From: an uncultured Prevotellaceae bacterium
GTDB lineage: Bacteria; Bacteroidota; Bacteroidia; Bacteroidales; Bacteroidaceae
Reading direction: 5' to 3'
Length of the DNA stretch: 17,623 nucleotides
NCBI GenBank assembly: GCA_902775075.1
Contig: CACYKX010000039.1
Span: forward strand, 1-17,623
This document shows, piece after piece, positions 1-7,240 of this stretch. Position 1 is the first letter of the stretch, and the number at the start of each line of letters is the position of its first letter. The translations under genes were made by a program, and so were the position numbers. Under the pieces are notes generated by a model, which searched no databases, was not told the origin of the DNA, and worked only from the letters and a program-made list of their open reading frames with translations.

Positions 1-912
1 TGGCTTAAGTTTATTCCAGGTATTGTAAAGGGAATCGGTATTGTGTGTAATCTTTTTCTAAAGTCTGATGAGAAGGTTATCGTTATGCCTCCCGTATATC
101 ATCCTTTCTTCCTTACTCCTCAGGGAAATAAGCGAGAAGTGGTTTGGAATCCGTTGAAACGGAAAGATGACGGCTATTACGAGATAGATTTTGATGGCTT
201 GCAACAGGTATACGATGAAAAATGTAAATTACTTATACTCTGTAATCCACATAATCCCGGTGGTATTTGTTGGGATAAGGAAACACTTGTGCGATTAGCA
301 GAATTCTGTTATGAACACCATATATTGGTAGTGAGCGATGAGATACATGCAGATTTGGCAATCTTCGGTCATAAGCATATTCCTTTTGCTTCTGTCAGTG
401 ATAAGGCTGCGCAGATAAGCATTACTTTTCAGGCTCCTACCAAGACCTTTAATATTGCCGGTATCATATCGAGTTATGCTATTGTACCTAATCCTGAGAT
501 CAGAAAGGTGTTCTATACTTGGCTACATGTTAATGAACTTGATGAGGCTCATATCTTTGCCCATATCGCTACTATAGCGGCCTTCCGTAAGGGCGAAGAC
601 TGGCGACAGCAGATGTTGACATATATAGAGGATAATGTGAGATATGTAGAGGATTATTGTCGGAAACATATTCCTCAGATTCGTCCATTGCGTCCACAGG
701 CTTCTTTCTTGGTATGGCTTAATTGTCGCGATCTGAAACTGAACCACGAGGAACTGCTCGATCTCTTTATTGATAAAGCCCATCTGGCTCTGAATGATGG
801 CGAAATGTTTGGATCAGGTGGAGAGGGGTTTATGCGTCTTAACGTGGGATGCCCCCGACAAATGTTGGCGCAAGCATTGTCTCAGTTAGAACAGGCTGTT
901 AATAACATATAA
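1..912 (+). CDS. MalY/PatB-family PLP aminotransferase/C-S lyase, 5' partial
   Basis: C-terminal three quarters of a fold-type I pyridoxal-phosphate enzyme of the MalY/PatB (cystathionine beta-lyase-like) group; members cleave cystathionine or cysteine to thiol, pyruvate and ammonia in the cytosol. The frame is open from base 1 (WLKFIPGIVKG...), so the true start lies upstream; the GTG at 43 is an internal codon. Visible landmarks are DEKVIVMPPVYHPF (substrate and cofactor region), CNPHNPGG near nt 241, SDEIHADL near nt 334 (the Asp that binds the PLP pyridine nitrogen), and APTKTFNIAG with the Schiff-base Lys codon at 442-444. The C-terminal FMRLNVGCPR contains the carboxylate-binding Arg. 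The family is clear; the exact substrate cannot be told from sequence. A plain class I aminotransferase is the main alternative. Confidence 0.9.
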   Translation, partial: WLKFIPGIVKGIGIVCNLFLKSDEKVIVMPPVYHPFFLTPQGNKREVVWNPLKRKDDGYYEIDFDGLQQVYDEKCKLLILCNPHNPGGICWDKETLVRLAEFCYEHHILVVSDEIHADLAIFGHKHIPFASVSDKAAQISITFQAPTKTFNIAGIISSYAIVPNPEIRKVFYTWLHVNELDEAHIFAHIATIAAFRKGEDWRQQMLTYIEDNVRYVEDYCRKHIPQIRPLRPQASFLVWLNCRDLKLNHEELLDLFIDKAHLALNDGEMFGSGGEGFMRLNVGCPRQMLAQALSQLEQAVNNI

Positions 913-946
913 TAGTGTGATATTTTGCTAATATCAGATTGGGTAT

Positions 947-969
947 AAAAAAAAGTGAGCGTGTCTCAC
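947..969 (-). terminator. Possible intrinsic terminator for the 1109-1927 gene
   Basis: Read on the minus strand, GTGAG-ACACG-CTCAC (955-969) forms a 5-bp stem with a 5-nt loop, followed directly by eight T (947-954). It lies about 140 nt past the stop of the minus-strand gene, so that mRNA would carry a long 3' UTR. The stem is short, so this is a modest prediction. Confidence 0.45.
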
Positions 970-1010
970 GACAAACCCACTCCACATGCGAATTTTAATT
1001 AACTCTTAAA

Positions 1011-1067
1011 ATAACTCTCTGATTAGTCGTCTCGTAAGATTTTATATAACTCTCTAATTTGTTGTCT
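1011..1067. repeat. Imperfect direct repeat, 22 nt, period 35
   Basis: The segments 1011-1032 and 1046-1067 match at 19 of 22 positions; both begin ATAACTCTCT and end GTCT. A weaker relative starts near 999 (TAACTCTTA). They lie in the AT-rich gap between the MalY-like gene and the end of the minus-strand gene, inside its predicted 3' UTR. No function is evident. Confidence 0.4.
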
Positions 1068-1108
1068 ATTATATTGAATTTGTTTCTATCTCACAATTCT
1101 TGATATCT

Positions 1109-1927
1109 TTATCGATGTCCTCCGAAACTACCCGAACTCCTGTTTGGTGTGGAAGTCCTCGTGGAATTACCGGAACCTCTGGAACCAAAAGTGCCTGGAG
1201 CTGTAGGGTGACTGTTACCAAAGCTATTCGATCTAGAACCGAATGTATTGTTTGGACGAGTAGATTCAAAAGTTCGAGGAGAATAACTGCCGAAACTTCT
1301 GTTCTCTCCAAAACTGTCTCCATTCCTTACGGTAGTCCGTGTGGAACTCTCTCTCATCGTATTGTTGGAACGGTTCTCTAGATTACCGAAAGAACGTCCG
1401 CGTCCATATATTCCGTTGTTGAAGTTATCACGCATTCCGTTGTATCTTCCGTTTCCTCTGTATCCGTAGGTTCTGTCTTTATACCAACTTCTTCCGCTAT
1501 TGTTTCTCCAACTATGTCTGCCTCGATATACGGTATAGAAGTGAGGACGGCCAAAGTAGTAATAGTTGCGATGCGGATATCTTGCATAGATCCTGAAATG
1601 CCAGTAATCTCCATCCCAATATATAGGGCGATAGAAATACAAGCATTCGAGATAGTTACGATATTGCCAGTCGTACAATATGTATTGTAGGTCGATATTG
1701 CGTTGCTGCCAGTAGTTACCGTAAATGTCGCTATAATTGTTGATACCCATCAGATAGTCGAGGTTAATCTCATAGGCGGCCTCGTATTGGTCTTCTGTAA
1801 GATTCAACTCATACGCCATCTTATCCGTCAAGAAGAGCGCTTGCTCGCGAGCCTGCTCATAACTCATGGCGCTTGCTGATACTGTTATGGTGAACAGTGC
1901 TATAAGGGCTAAAATCAACTTTTTCAT
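1109..1927 (-). CDS. Secreted Ser/Gly/Asn/Arg-rich protein of unknown function
   Basis: I do not recognise a named family beyond similar hypothetical proteins of Bacteroidales. From the ATG at 1927 the product begins MKKLILALIALFTITVSASA, a typical Sec signal peptide, then SYEQAREQALFLTDKMAYEL and a short Tyr/Trp-rich folded part of about 100 residues (LNLTEDQYEAAYEINLDYL, then IYGNYWQQRN). The last 120 or so residues are low complexity, rich in Arg, Asn, Ser and Gly with SFG/TFG spaced irregularly (SFGNLENRS, SFGENRSFGS, TFGSRS, SFGGHR). This looks like an exported protein with a flexible, positively charged tail. An upstream in-frame ATG at 1939 (MNTLMKK) is possible, but it would lie only a few nt from the predicted transcript start. 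It is transcribed divergently from the Wzi-like gene. Confidence 0.75.
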   Translation of the reverse strand: MKKLILALIALFTITVSASAMSYEQAREQALFLTDKMAYELNLTEDQYEAAYEINLDYLMGINNYSDIYGNYWQQRNIDLQYILYDWQYRNYLECLYFYRPIYWDGDYWHFRIYARYPHRNYYYFGRPHFYTVYRGRHSWRNNSGRSWYKDRTYGYRGNGRYNGMRDNFNNGIYGRGRSFGNLENRSNNTMRESSTRTTVRNGDSFGENRSFGSYSPRTFESTRPNNTFGSRSNSFGNSHPTAPGTFGSRGSGNSTRTSTPNRSSGSFGGHR

Positions 1928-1948
1928 AAGCGTATTCATTATTATTTG

Positions 1949-1956
1949 CAAAGGTA
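1949..1956 (-). promoter_or_regulatory. Bacteroidetes -7 box (TACCTTTG) of the secreted-protein gene
   Basis: On the minus strand TACCTTTG matches the Bacteroidetes -7 consensus TAnnTTTG exactly. Transcription would begin near 1940-1943, leaving a leader of about 15 nt to the ATG at 1927. I see no good TTTG -33 box at the usual spacing, so the upstream element is weak or of another type. Confidence 0.5.
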
Positions 1957-1979
1957 GTCTTTTAAGTTTATCTGTGGGG

Positions 1980-2012
1980 GGGATTTTCCCTAAAGTAGAG
2001 GGGGAAAATCCC
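1980..2012. repeat. Inverted repeat in the divergent intergenic region
   Basis: Arms GGGATTTTCCC (1980-1990) and GGGAAAATCCC (2002-2012) are exact reverse complements, 11 bp each, separated by 11 nt; further G residues flank the left arm. It sits between two divergent genes (starts at 1927 and 2071), with no T-run on either side, so a terminator is unlikely. It could be a binding site for a dimeric regulator shared by both genes, or a hairpin in the 5' leader of the Wzi-like gene. Both are inference. Confidence 0.5.
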
Positions 2013-2070
2013 TATAGTTTAAAATAAATGGTCTGTAATAGCGTTATCATACCATAATAAAAGTGAAACC

Positions 2071-3645
2071 ATGAGATTGCAAACGATCATATATATTATC
2101 ATGTCTGTGATGTCTCTGCCATCGTATGCGCAATACACAGGACAGACGAATGTGGATGGAGAGAAGCATCATAATCTCACACAAGATTTGGTATATTGTG
2201 TTGAAACACAAGGGTCTTTCTCTAGTGGGAAAACTCCGTTGTGGTTGAATGCCAATAAGTATGGGTTAAGTTCCTTGAGAAAGAATAACGGGTATCTTCG
2301 CGGAAGTATCTGTCGCCCTTTATCTAAGGATTCCGATCGCCATTGGGGGATAGGATATGGTATAGACTTGGTAGCTCCATTGAATTATACCAGTAAGTTT
2401 GTGGTACAGCAGGCGTATGGAGAAATGAGATGGCATCATGGCGTGCTCACCATAGGTAGCAAAGAATATCCGATGGAATTAAAGAATAACTCGTTGAGTA
2501 GTGGCTCCCAGACGTTGGGAATCAATGCCCGTCCGATACCACAAGTGCGTATCGCATTGCCCGAATACTGGACATTGCCCATCGGAGGACGCTGGTTGCA
2601 TATGAAGGGACATATAGCCTATGGATGGCAGACCGATGAACGCTGGCAACATGATTTTACATCTTGTAATCATAAGTATGCTGATGATGTGAAGTTTCAT
2701 AGTAAGGCCGGTTATCTGAAGATAGGAAATAAAGAGAAGATCAAACATTGGAGCTTAGAGTTAGGTCTGGAGATGGCCACCCTTTATGGAGGAACAGCTT
2801 ATGGAGAACCAGACGCATCGGGTAACGTAAGAATATGGCAAGGCGAAACAGGGCTGAAGGGAATGTGGCATTCTTTTATACCTGGTGGTGGTGATCAAGG
2901 AGAAGGACTCTATGAGAATATGGCAGGTGATGACTTAGGCAGTTGGGTGGCACGTTTGAACTATGATACGGATAAGTGGGCAGCTCATTTATATATAGAT
3001 CATTTCTTTGAAGATCAGTCGATGATGTTCCTCTTCGATTATGACGGTTATGGAACGGGAGAGAATTGGAATAAGCGTGAAAAGCTCCGTTTACTTCATT
3101 ATCCCATGAAAGATATGCTGTTAGGGACAGAAATCAATCTCAAACAAGGTAGATGGCTTCGTGATATTGTCTTTGAATATATCTATACAAGATATCAAAG
3201 TGGTCCTGTATATCATGACAGAACGGAGACAATAAGCGATCATGTGGCTGGAAAGGATAACTATTATAACCATTATATATATCCGGGATGGCAACATTGG
3301 GGACAAGTGATGGGTAATCCGTTGTATCGTTCTCCGCTGTATAATACGGATGGTATGCTGATGGTAGAGAACAATCGCTTCTGGGGATTCCATCTAGGAT
3401 TGTCGGGGCATCCTGTGCAGCCGTTTGATTATAGAATATTGGCCACATGGCAGGAAGGATTCGGTACTTATGACTATGCTTTTGACAAGATACGTCATAA
3501 TGCCAGCGTTATGTTTGAAGGTGTATTCCATCTGCATCGAAATTGGGATGTAAAGGGTGCTTATGCTATGGACTTTGGAAGTATATTAGGTCGGAATACA
3601 GGATTTCAGATAACAGTTACAAAAATAGGAGTACTAGGTTTATGA
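2071..3645 (+). CDS. Wzi-family capsule assembly outer-membrane protein
   Basis: 524 residues beginning with a signal peptide (MRLQTIIYIIMSVMSLPSYA, likely cut before Gln21). The rest shows the alternating polar/aromatic pattern of an outer-membrane beta-barrel, with segments typical of the Bacteroidales capsule assembly Wzi family: TPLWLNANKYGLSSL near the start, then IGSKEYPMELKNNSLSSGSQ, and PEYWTLPIGGRWLHMKGHIAYG. In E. coli Wzi is a surface lectin that anchors group 1 capsule; the Bacteroidetes relatives are assumed to act similarly, but their ligands are not established. Length fits the family. The next gene overlaps it by 4 bp (ATGA), so the two are co-translated. It faces the exopolysaccharide operon, which supports a role with that polymer. 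Confidence 0.85.
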   Translation: MRLQTIIYIIMSVMSLPSYAQYTGQTNVDGEKHHNLTQDLVYCVETQGSFSSGKTPLWLNANKYGLSSLRKNNGYLRGSICRPLSKDSDRHWGIGYGIDLVAPLNYTSKFVVQQAYGEMRWHHGVLTIGSKEYPMELKNNSLSSGSQTLGINARPIPQVRIALPEYWTLPIGGRWLHMKGHIAYGWQTDERWQHDFTSCNHKYADDVKFHSKAGYLKIGNKEKIKHWSLELGLEMATLYGGTAYGEPDASGNVRIWQGETGLKGMWHSFIPGGGDQGEGLYENMAGDDLGSWVARLNYDTDKWAAHLYIDHFFEDQSMMFLFDYDGYGTGENWNKREKLRLLHYPMKDMLLGTEINLKQGRWLRDIVFEYIYTRYQSGPVYHDRTETISDHVAGKDNYYNHYIYPGWQHWGQVMGNPLYRSPLYNTDGMLMVENNRFWGFHLGLSGHPVQPFDYRILATWQEGFGTYDYAFDKIRHNASVMFEGVFHLHRNWDVKGAYAMDFGSILGRNTGFQITVTKIGVLGL

Positions 3646-4076
3646 AAAAGATATTTGTTCTATTCGTGGTTTTGATGTTTTCCCTCAATTCTTGTGAATT
3701 AGAATATATAGACAATGGAGAACTCGACGGAAACTGGAATATGGTTTCTATCGAGACGTTGGCAACGGAAAAGCAAGATGATGTATCCGGTTTAAGACGT
3801 TTTTGGGCTATACAGGCAAAACTCCTTCAGTTGTCTGGTGGAGGAGATTCTTACTATTTTAGATTCAAGCATAAGGGAGATAGTTTGTGGATAAGTGAAC
3901 CGTATAAGTATATGGAACATCAGACGGGTGGTGACTCTCTGTTGACAAAAGTTCCGGTAGATTTTGCCAATTATGGGATATTCCATCTCGAAGAGCATTA
4001 TAAGGTAGAGAAACTGTCAGGGGGAAAGATGATATTGAAGTCAGATAGTATCCGCCTGTATTTCCGAAGATTCTAA
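3642..4076 (+). CDS. Lipocalin-like lipoprotein paired with the Wzi-family protein
   Basis: 144 residues from ATG 3642, which overlaps the TGA of the Wzi-like gene as ATGA; an upstream extension in the same frame lies inside that gene and is not credible. The N-terminus MKKIFVLFVVLMFSLNSC has a lipobox with acylated Cys18. Next come DNGELDGNWNMVSIETLATE and, later, FRFKHKGDSLWISEP, a beta-rich pattern like small lipocalin-like proteins of Bacteroidales (GxW near the start is the lipocalin hallmark). It is probably anchored in the outer membrane or faces the periplasm. Translational coupling suggests it works with the Wzi-like barrel, perhaps as an assembly partner; that is inference. Confidence 0.75.
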   Translation: MKKIFVLFVVLMFSLNSCELEYIDNGELDGNWNMVSIETLATEKQDDVSGLRRFWAIQAKLLQLSGGGDSYYFRFKHKGDSLWISEPYKYMEHQTGGDSLLTKVPVDFANYGIFHLEEHYKVEKLSGGKMILKSDSIRLYFRRF

Positions 4077-4742
4077 TTAGAAGATTTTACCGAAAAGGAT
4101 TTTAAAGATTGTCTTTATGATGATAGAAGCATCGGTAAGTAAAGATCTTTTCTGGATATAAAATAGATCCATTCTCAATCTCCGAAGCATTTTATCCATG
4201 TTGTCGGTATAACCATTATATAATGTGGCAAAAGAGGTAAGACCCGGTTTCACTTGTAGGATCAACCGATATCTAGGGTCTCTCTTCATGATCTTGTCAA
4301 TATAATACTTACGTTCCGGTCTTGGACCAACAAACGACATGTTGCCGATGAAGACATTCCATAGTTGAGGAAGTTCGTCTAGATGATGATTTCTAAGAAA
4401 GCGTCCCACCTTGGTAAGTCTTTTGTCGCCATGGAGTTTGGCAAGCATAGGACCGTCCTTTTCTGCATCCTTTCTCATACTTCTGAACTTATAGATATAG
4501 AATGGGCGCCCATGTTTCCCTATACGCTCCTGTTTGAATATAGAAGGTTTGCCGTCTTCGCATCGAATAGCGAGAAAGCATAATAGCATGATGGGAGAAG
4601 AGATAATGAGAGCTAAACAAGCAAAGAGGATTTCAAAACATCTTTTTATAATGACGCTAGTTTGCGAAAGTCTACTACCTATTATATCTGCGTTCCCGTG
4701 GATACTATATCGTTCTATATATTTTGTTTCAATATTCTTCAT
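4077..4742 (-). CDS. Monotopic phosphoglycosyl transferase (bacterial sugar transferase)
   Basis: Initiates the repeat unit by moving a sugar phosphate from UDP-sugar to undecaprenyl phosphate at the inner membrane. From ATG 4742 the protein has 221 residues: a 33-residue polar N-terminus, one hydrophobic segment at about 36-59 with a central Ser-Pro (the re-entrant helix of the small PglC-like class), FKQERIGKHGRPF at 69-81, YKFRSM at 84-89, LDELPQLWNV at 121-130 with the catalytic Asp122-Glu123 pair, and GNMSFVGPRPE at 133-143. It lacks the extra N-terminal membrane domain of WbaP/WcaJ-type enzymes. A GTG at 4748 would add two residues. It is the last gene of the operon, and its stop abuts the stop of the convergent lipoprotein gene. 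The sugar transferred is unknown. Confidence 0.9.
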   Translation of the reverse strand: MKNIETKYIERYSIHGNADIIGSRLSQTSVIIKRCFEILFACLALIISSPIMLLCFLAIRCEDGKPSIFKQERIGKHGRPFYIYKFRSMRKDAEKDGPMLAKLHGDKRLTKVGRFLRNHHLDELPQLWNVFIGNMSFVGPRPERKYYIDKIMKRDPRYRLILQVKPGLTSFATLYNGYTDNMDKMLRRLRMDLFYIQKRSLLTDASIIIKTIFKILFGKIF

Positions 4743-4776
4743 GAGCACCTTATTATAAACGTAAGTGACGGCTCTT

Positions 4777-5595
4777 TTATTGTCTGTCTCTTAAAAAAAA
4801 CAGATAGAGATATTTCCTAATCTTGTTCGGTACCAATCTGACGAAGACTCTGATACCCAGATTTCTGATATATTGTCGGATGTTGATAAATCCACTCCGG
4901 AATGCATAGGTTTGCAATCTAATGTCAGACTGGATATATCTTATACCGCCACGGCGTTCGAAGGTGTCGTTGGATTGTCTGAAATATACTAATGGCTCTT
5001 GGATATTATAAAAGATGTAGCCTTTGTTAATCATTCTAATCCATAGATAGTAGTCTTCGAGAAGGTAGAAGGGTTTGTAGTTACCTGCTTCCAGAACTTT
5101 AGACTTCCTAAACATGCATGCCGGATGGTTGACAGGATTCCTCGATATGGCATATCGTTTGATGTCATGATCGAATTCCGGAACCATCTTGATGTTCTCG
5201 ATATGAAAGATATCTTTCGAGAAGGTAGACATCCATGAACTAACGACAGTAATCTCAGGATGCGACAGAAGAATGTCGAGTTCCTTTTCGAATCTTTCGG
5301 GATAGCAGATGTCGTCGGCATCCATTCGGGCCACCAGTTCGTGCGAACAATGTTGCAGACCATGTTGAAGGGCATATCCTAATCCCATATTTTCTTCGTA
5401 CGAAACAATCTTAAGAGTATGGAATTTCTCAGAGAACCTGTTGATGACATCATATAAACCATCGTTCAGTTTCCCATCTTCCACCAGTATAATCTCGTCG
5501 GCTTTTACAGTCTGATGGATGAGGCTCTCCAAACATTCAGATAAATGTGTGGGAGTCTCTTTGAAGTATACAGATATAAGAACAGAGAATTTCAT
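4777..5595 (-). CDS. Family 2 glycosyltransferase
   Basis: 272-residue GT-A fold enzyme of GT2. The start MKFSVLISVYFKETPTHLSE is the classic nucleotide-sugar binding entry of this family, VEDG lies at 38-41, and MDADDICYPERF (91-102) holds the metal-binding DxD. WMSTF and NPVNHPACMFRKS follow, then LLEDYYLWIRM, an acceptor-side motif common in GT2 enzymes of polysaccharide loci. There is no membrane segment, so it acts on the cytoplasmic face, adding one sugar to the lipid-linked unit. A run of eight T in the coding strand (4793-4800) lies 13 nt before the stop codon. Donor and linkage cannot be told. Confidence 0.88.
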   Translation of the reverse strand: MKFSVLISVYFKETPTHLSECLESLIHQTVKADEIILVEDGKLNDGLYDVINRFSEKFHTLKIVSYEENMGLGYALQHGLQHCSHELVARMDADDICYPERFEKELDILLSHPEITVVSSWMSTFSKDIFHIENIKMVPEFDHDIKRYAISRNPVNHPACMFRKSKVLEAGNYKPFYLLEDYYLWIRMINKGYIFYNIQEPLVYFRQSNDTFERRGGIRYIQSDIRLQTYAFRSGFINIRQYIRNLGIRVFVRLVPNKIRKYLYLFFLRDRQ

Positions 5596-5615
5596 TGTGT
5601 AAAATGTTTAGCGTA

Positions 5616-6485
5616 TTATCGGGTAATCCAATCCTTGCAAACGGGAGAATGATAGTCTTTTACATTGTTCCATCTTTTAGGTGCGATAACAACTTTATCC
5701 TTGTTCTTGTTCAACCAAGCTCCCCACCACGAAAAAGAAGAGTTGGCGATAATATGATGTTTACATTCAGACATGAGATGCATATCATTATAGCTATCAC
5801 CATTCTTGTTCCAGTCTACTAAGACAGAATGCTTATTGAGTAATGGAACGATTTTCTGTTTGCACCATTCCATATCGTCAGAGAATATACAATATAAGTC
5901 AGGGTGTACCATTTCCTCAATTGTCAGGATAGCCTGTTTATAATAATCGATGTTGCAGATATCCCTGTACATGTTACTTTTCAGATAGTCTCCTCGTCGG
6001 ATATGGATAGAAACCGAGTTGCAAGTTTGAATCGTTTTGCTGAGTTCCAAATTCCTTTTATTGTGATAGGCAGGAAAAGTAAACGCCTTCATGATTTCAT
6101 CCTTGATGCCATTGAAATACTCTTCATGTTGCCAATATCCATCATAATACTTACTTTGTTCAATCTCCGTGATGTCAGACAATAAATTCATAGACAAATC
6201 CTCAATGATTGTATCTTTCCTTTTGGGTAGCAATCTAACTCCTATTCTCCAACAATTATAATTAGGGTAAGGGTAGGCAAGAGGTAAAATCTCCGACCAT
6301 GAAGCTGTAGGAAGGTTGGTGTGGAAGACAGAAGAAATCTCATACCCATGATGCTTATGATAATTCCTAGCACATCTCAAGTCGAGAAGCACCCTTTCCT
6401 CAGGATGTTTCTTTTTCAGAGCAAGAGCAAATGCAAACTGGAACATTTGATTGCCTAATCCACCTAATATCTTAACGATTTTCAT
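5616..6485 (-). CDS. Family 11 glycosyltransferase (alpha-1,2-fucosyltransferase family)
   Basis: 289 residues with the GT11 landmarks in order: MKIVKILGGLGNQMFQFAFA at the start (the family's GGLGNQMFQ entry), HIRRGDY at 161-167 (GDP-fucose binding Arg residues), YCIFSDD at 198-204, and SSFSWWGAWL at 249-258. Length matches bacterial FutC/WbsJ-type enzymes. Known members transfer L-fucose from GDP-fucose in alpha-1,2 linkage; some GT11 relatives use other donors, so fucose is likely but not proved. The start overlaps the end of the upstream GT2 by 4 bp. No GDP-fucose synthesis genes (gmd, fcl, fkp) lie in the window. The polymer probably carries a fucosyl branch or cap. Confidence 0.92.
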   Translation of the reverse strand: MKIVKILGGLGNQMFQFAFALALKKKHPEERVLLDLRCARNYHKHHGYEISSVFHTNLPTASWSEILPLAYPYPNYNCWRIGVRLLPKRKDTIIEDLSMNLLSDITEIEQSKYYDGYWQHEEYFNGIKDEIMKAFTFPAYHNKRNLELSKTIQTCNSVSIHIRRGDYLKSNMYRDICNIDYYKQAILTIEEMVHPDLYCIFSDDMEWCKQKIVPLLNKHSVLVDWNKNGDSYNDMHLMSECKHHIIANSSFSWWGAWLNKNKDKVVIAPKRWNNVKDYHSPVCKDWITR

Positions 6486-7240
6486 ACGAGTCGTTTAATG
6501 ATTTCCTTGAAATATTGTATCAATTGGTATGCCAGTAATTCGTATCTGAACAAATTATTGTATTTAGCATTTAGAATTTCACAATCCTGTTTGATCATTG
6601 CTTTCCGGTCGATATTCATAGATATCTGGTCTGCATGCCCATGTTGTGAGATGATATGGATATGTCGGTCATAATAGATATTCTGACCATTCAGCAGATG
6701 ATAATACCAGTCAACGTCAACGAGCCAATGTAATCTCGTATCGAACATCTTCATCTTCTCGTGTTCGAATGCAATGGCAGAACATGGTCCTATGGTATTG
6801 CAGACAAAGAGAAGACGAGGATGTGATGCGAAGAAGTTCGTCAGTTTGTTAACGTATCGTCTCCTTACGCCTTTAGAATCCTGTACGATTACTCGAGAGA
6901 TAATGATCGAATAACCTTTTCTGAAGTCAGACAGAAGTTCCTCCAGATATTTTTCACCCATCATCTTCTCATCATGATGAAGAAGGATGACATATTTCCC
7001 ATCAGCAAGTTCCAACCCCTTATTCCAATTCCTTACGGCTCCGAGAGAAGGTTTGTTCGCATAATATCTGATTCTCTGGTCGCTGATGGAGTCAACATAA
7101 TCTCGTATATCATCATTCGTAGAGTCATCAGTAATGATGATGTTGAAGTCCTGTACACTCTGACAACGAACGGAGTCTATTGCTTCCTTTGTCAGGAGCA
7201 AGTTATTATAGGTCGGTATGATGATACAGAAGTTATTCAT
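6482..7240 (-). CDS. Family 2 glycosyltransferase
   Basis: 252 residues. The start MNNFCIIIPTYNNLLLTKEA and TDDSTND (38-44) are typical GT2, and LGAVRNWNKGLELADGKYVI (66-85) matches the family's N-terminal domain. The usual DxD is replaced by LHHDEKM near 87-93, where His-Asp-Glu may serve the metal; such changes are common in this group. VDVDWYYHLL follows as the acceptor-domain motif. It overlaps both neighbours by 4 bp, so it is translationally coupled to the polymerase gene upstream and the GT11 gene downstream. It presumably adds one sugar of the repeat unit. The donor is unknown. Confidence 0.87.
   Translation of the reverse strand: MNNFCIIIPTYNNLLLTKEAIDSVRCQSVQDFNIIITDDSTNDDIRDYVDSISDQRIRYYANKPSLGAVRNWNKGLELADGKYVILLHHDEKMMGEKYLEELLSDFRKGYSIIISRVIVQDSKGVRRRYVNKLTNFFASHPRLLFVCNTIGPCSAIAFEHEKMKMFDTRLHWLVDVDWYYHLLNGQNIYYDRHIHIISQHGHADQISMNIDRKAMIKQDCEILNAKYNNLFRYELLAYQLIQYFKEIIKRLV

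Noticed and set aside
1100..1381. 93-residue frame on the + strand opposite the secreted-protein gene
   Set aside because: It is the complement of the low-complexity SFG/Arg/Asn tail; signal peptide, promoter and composition all favour the minus-strand gene.
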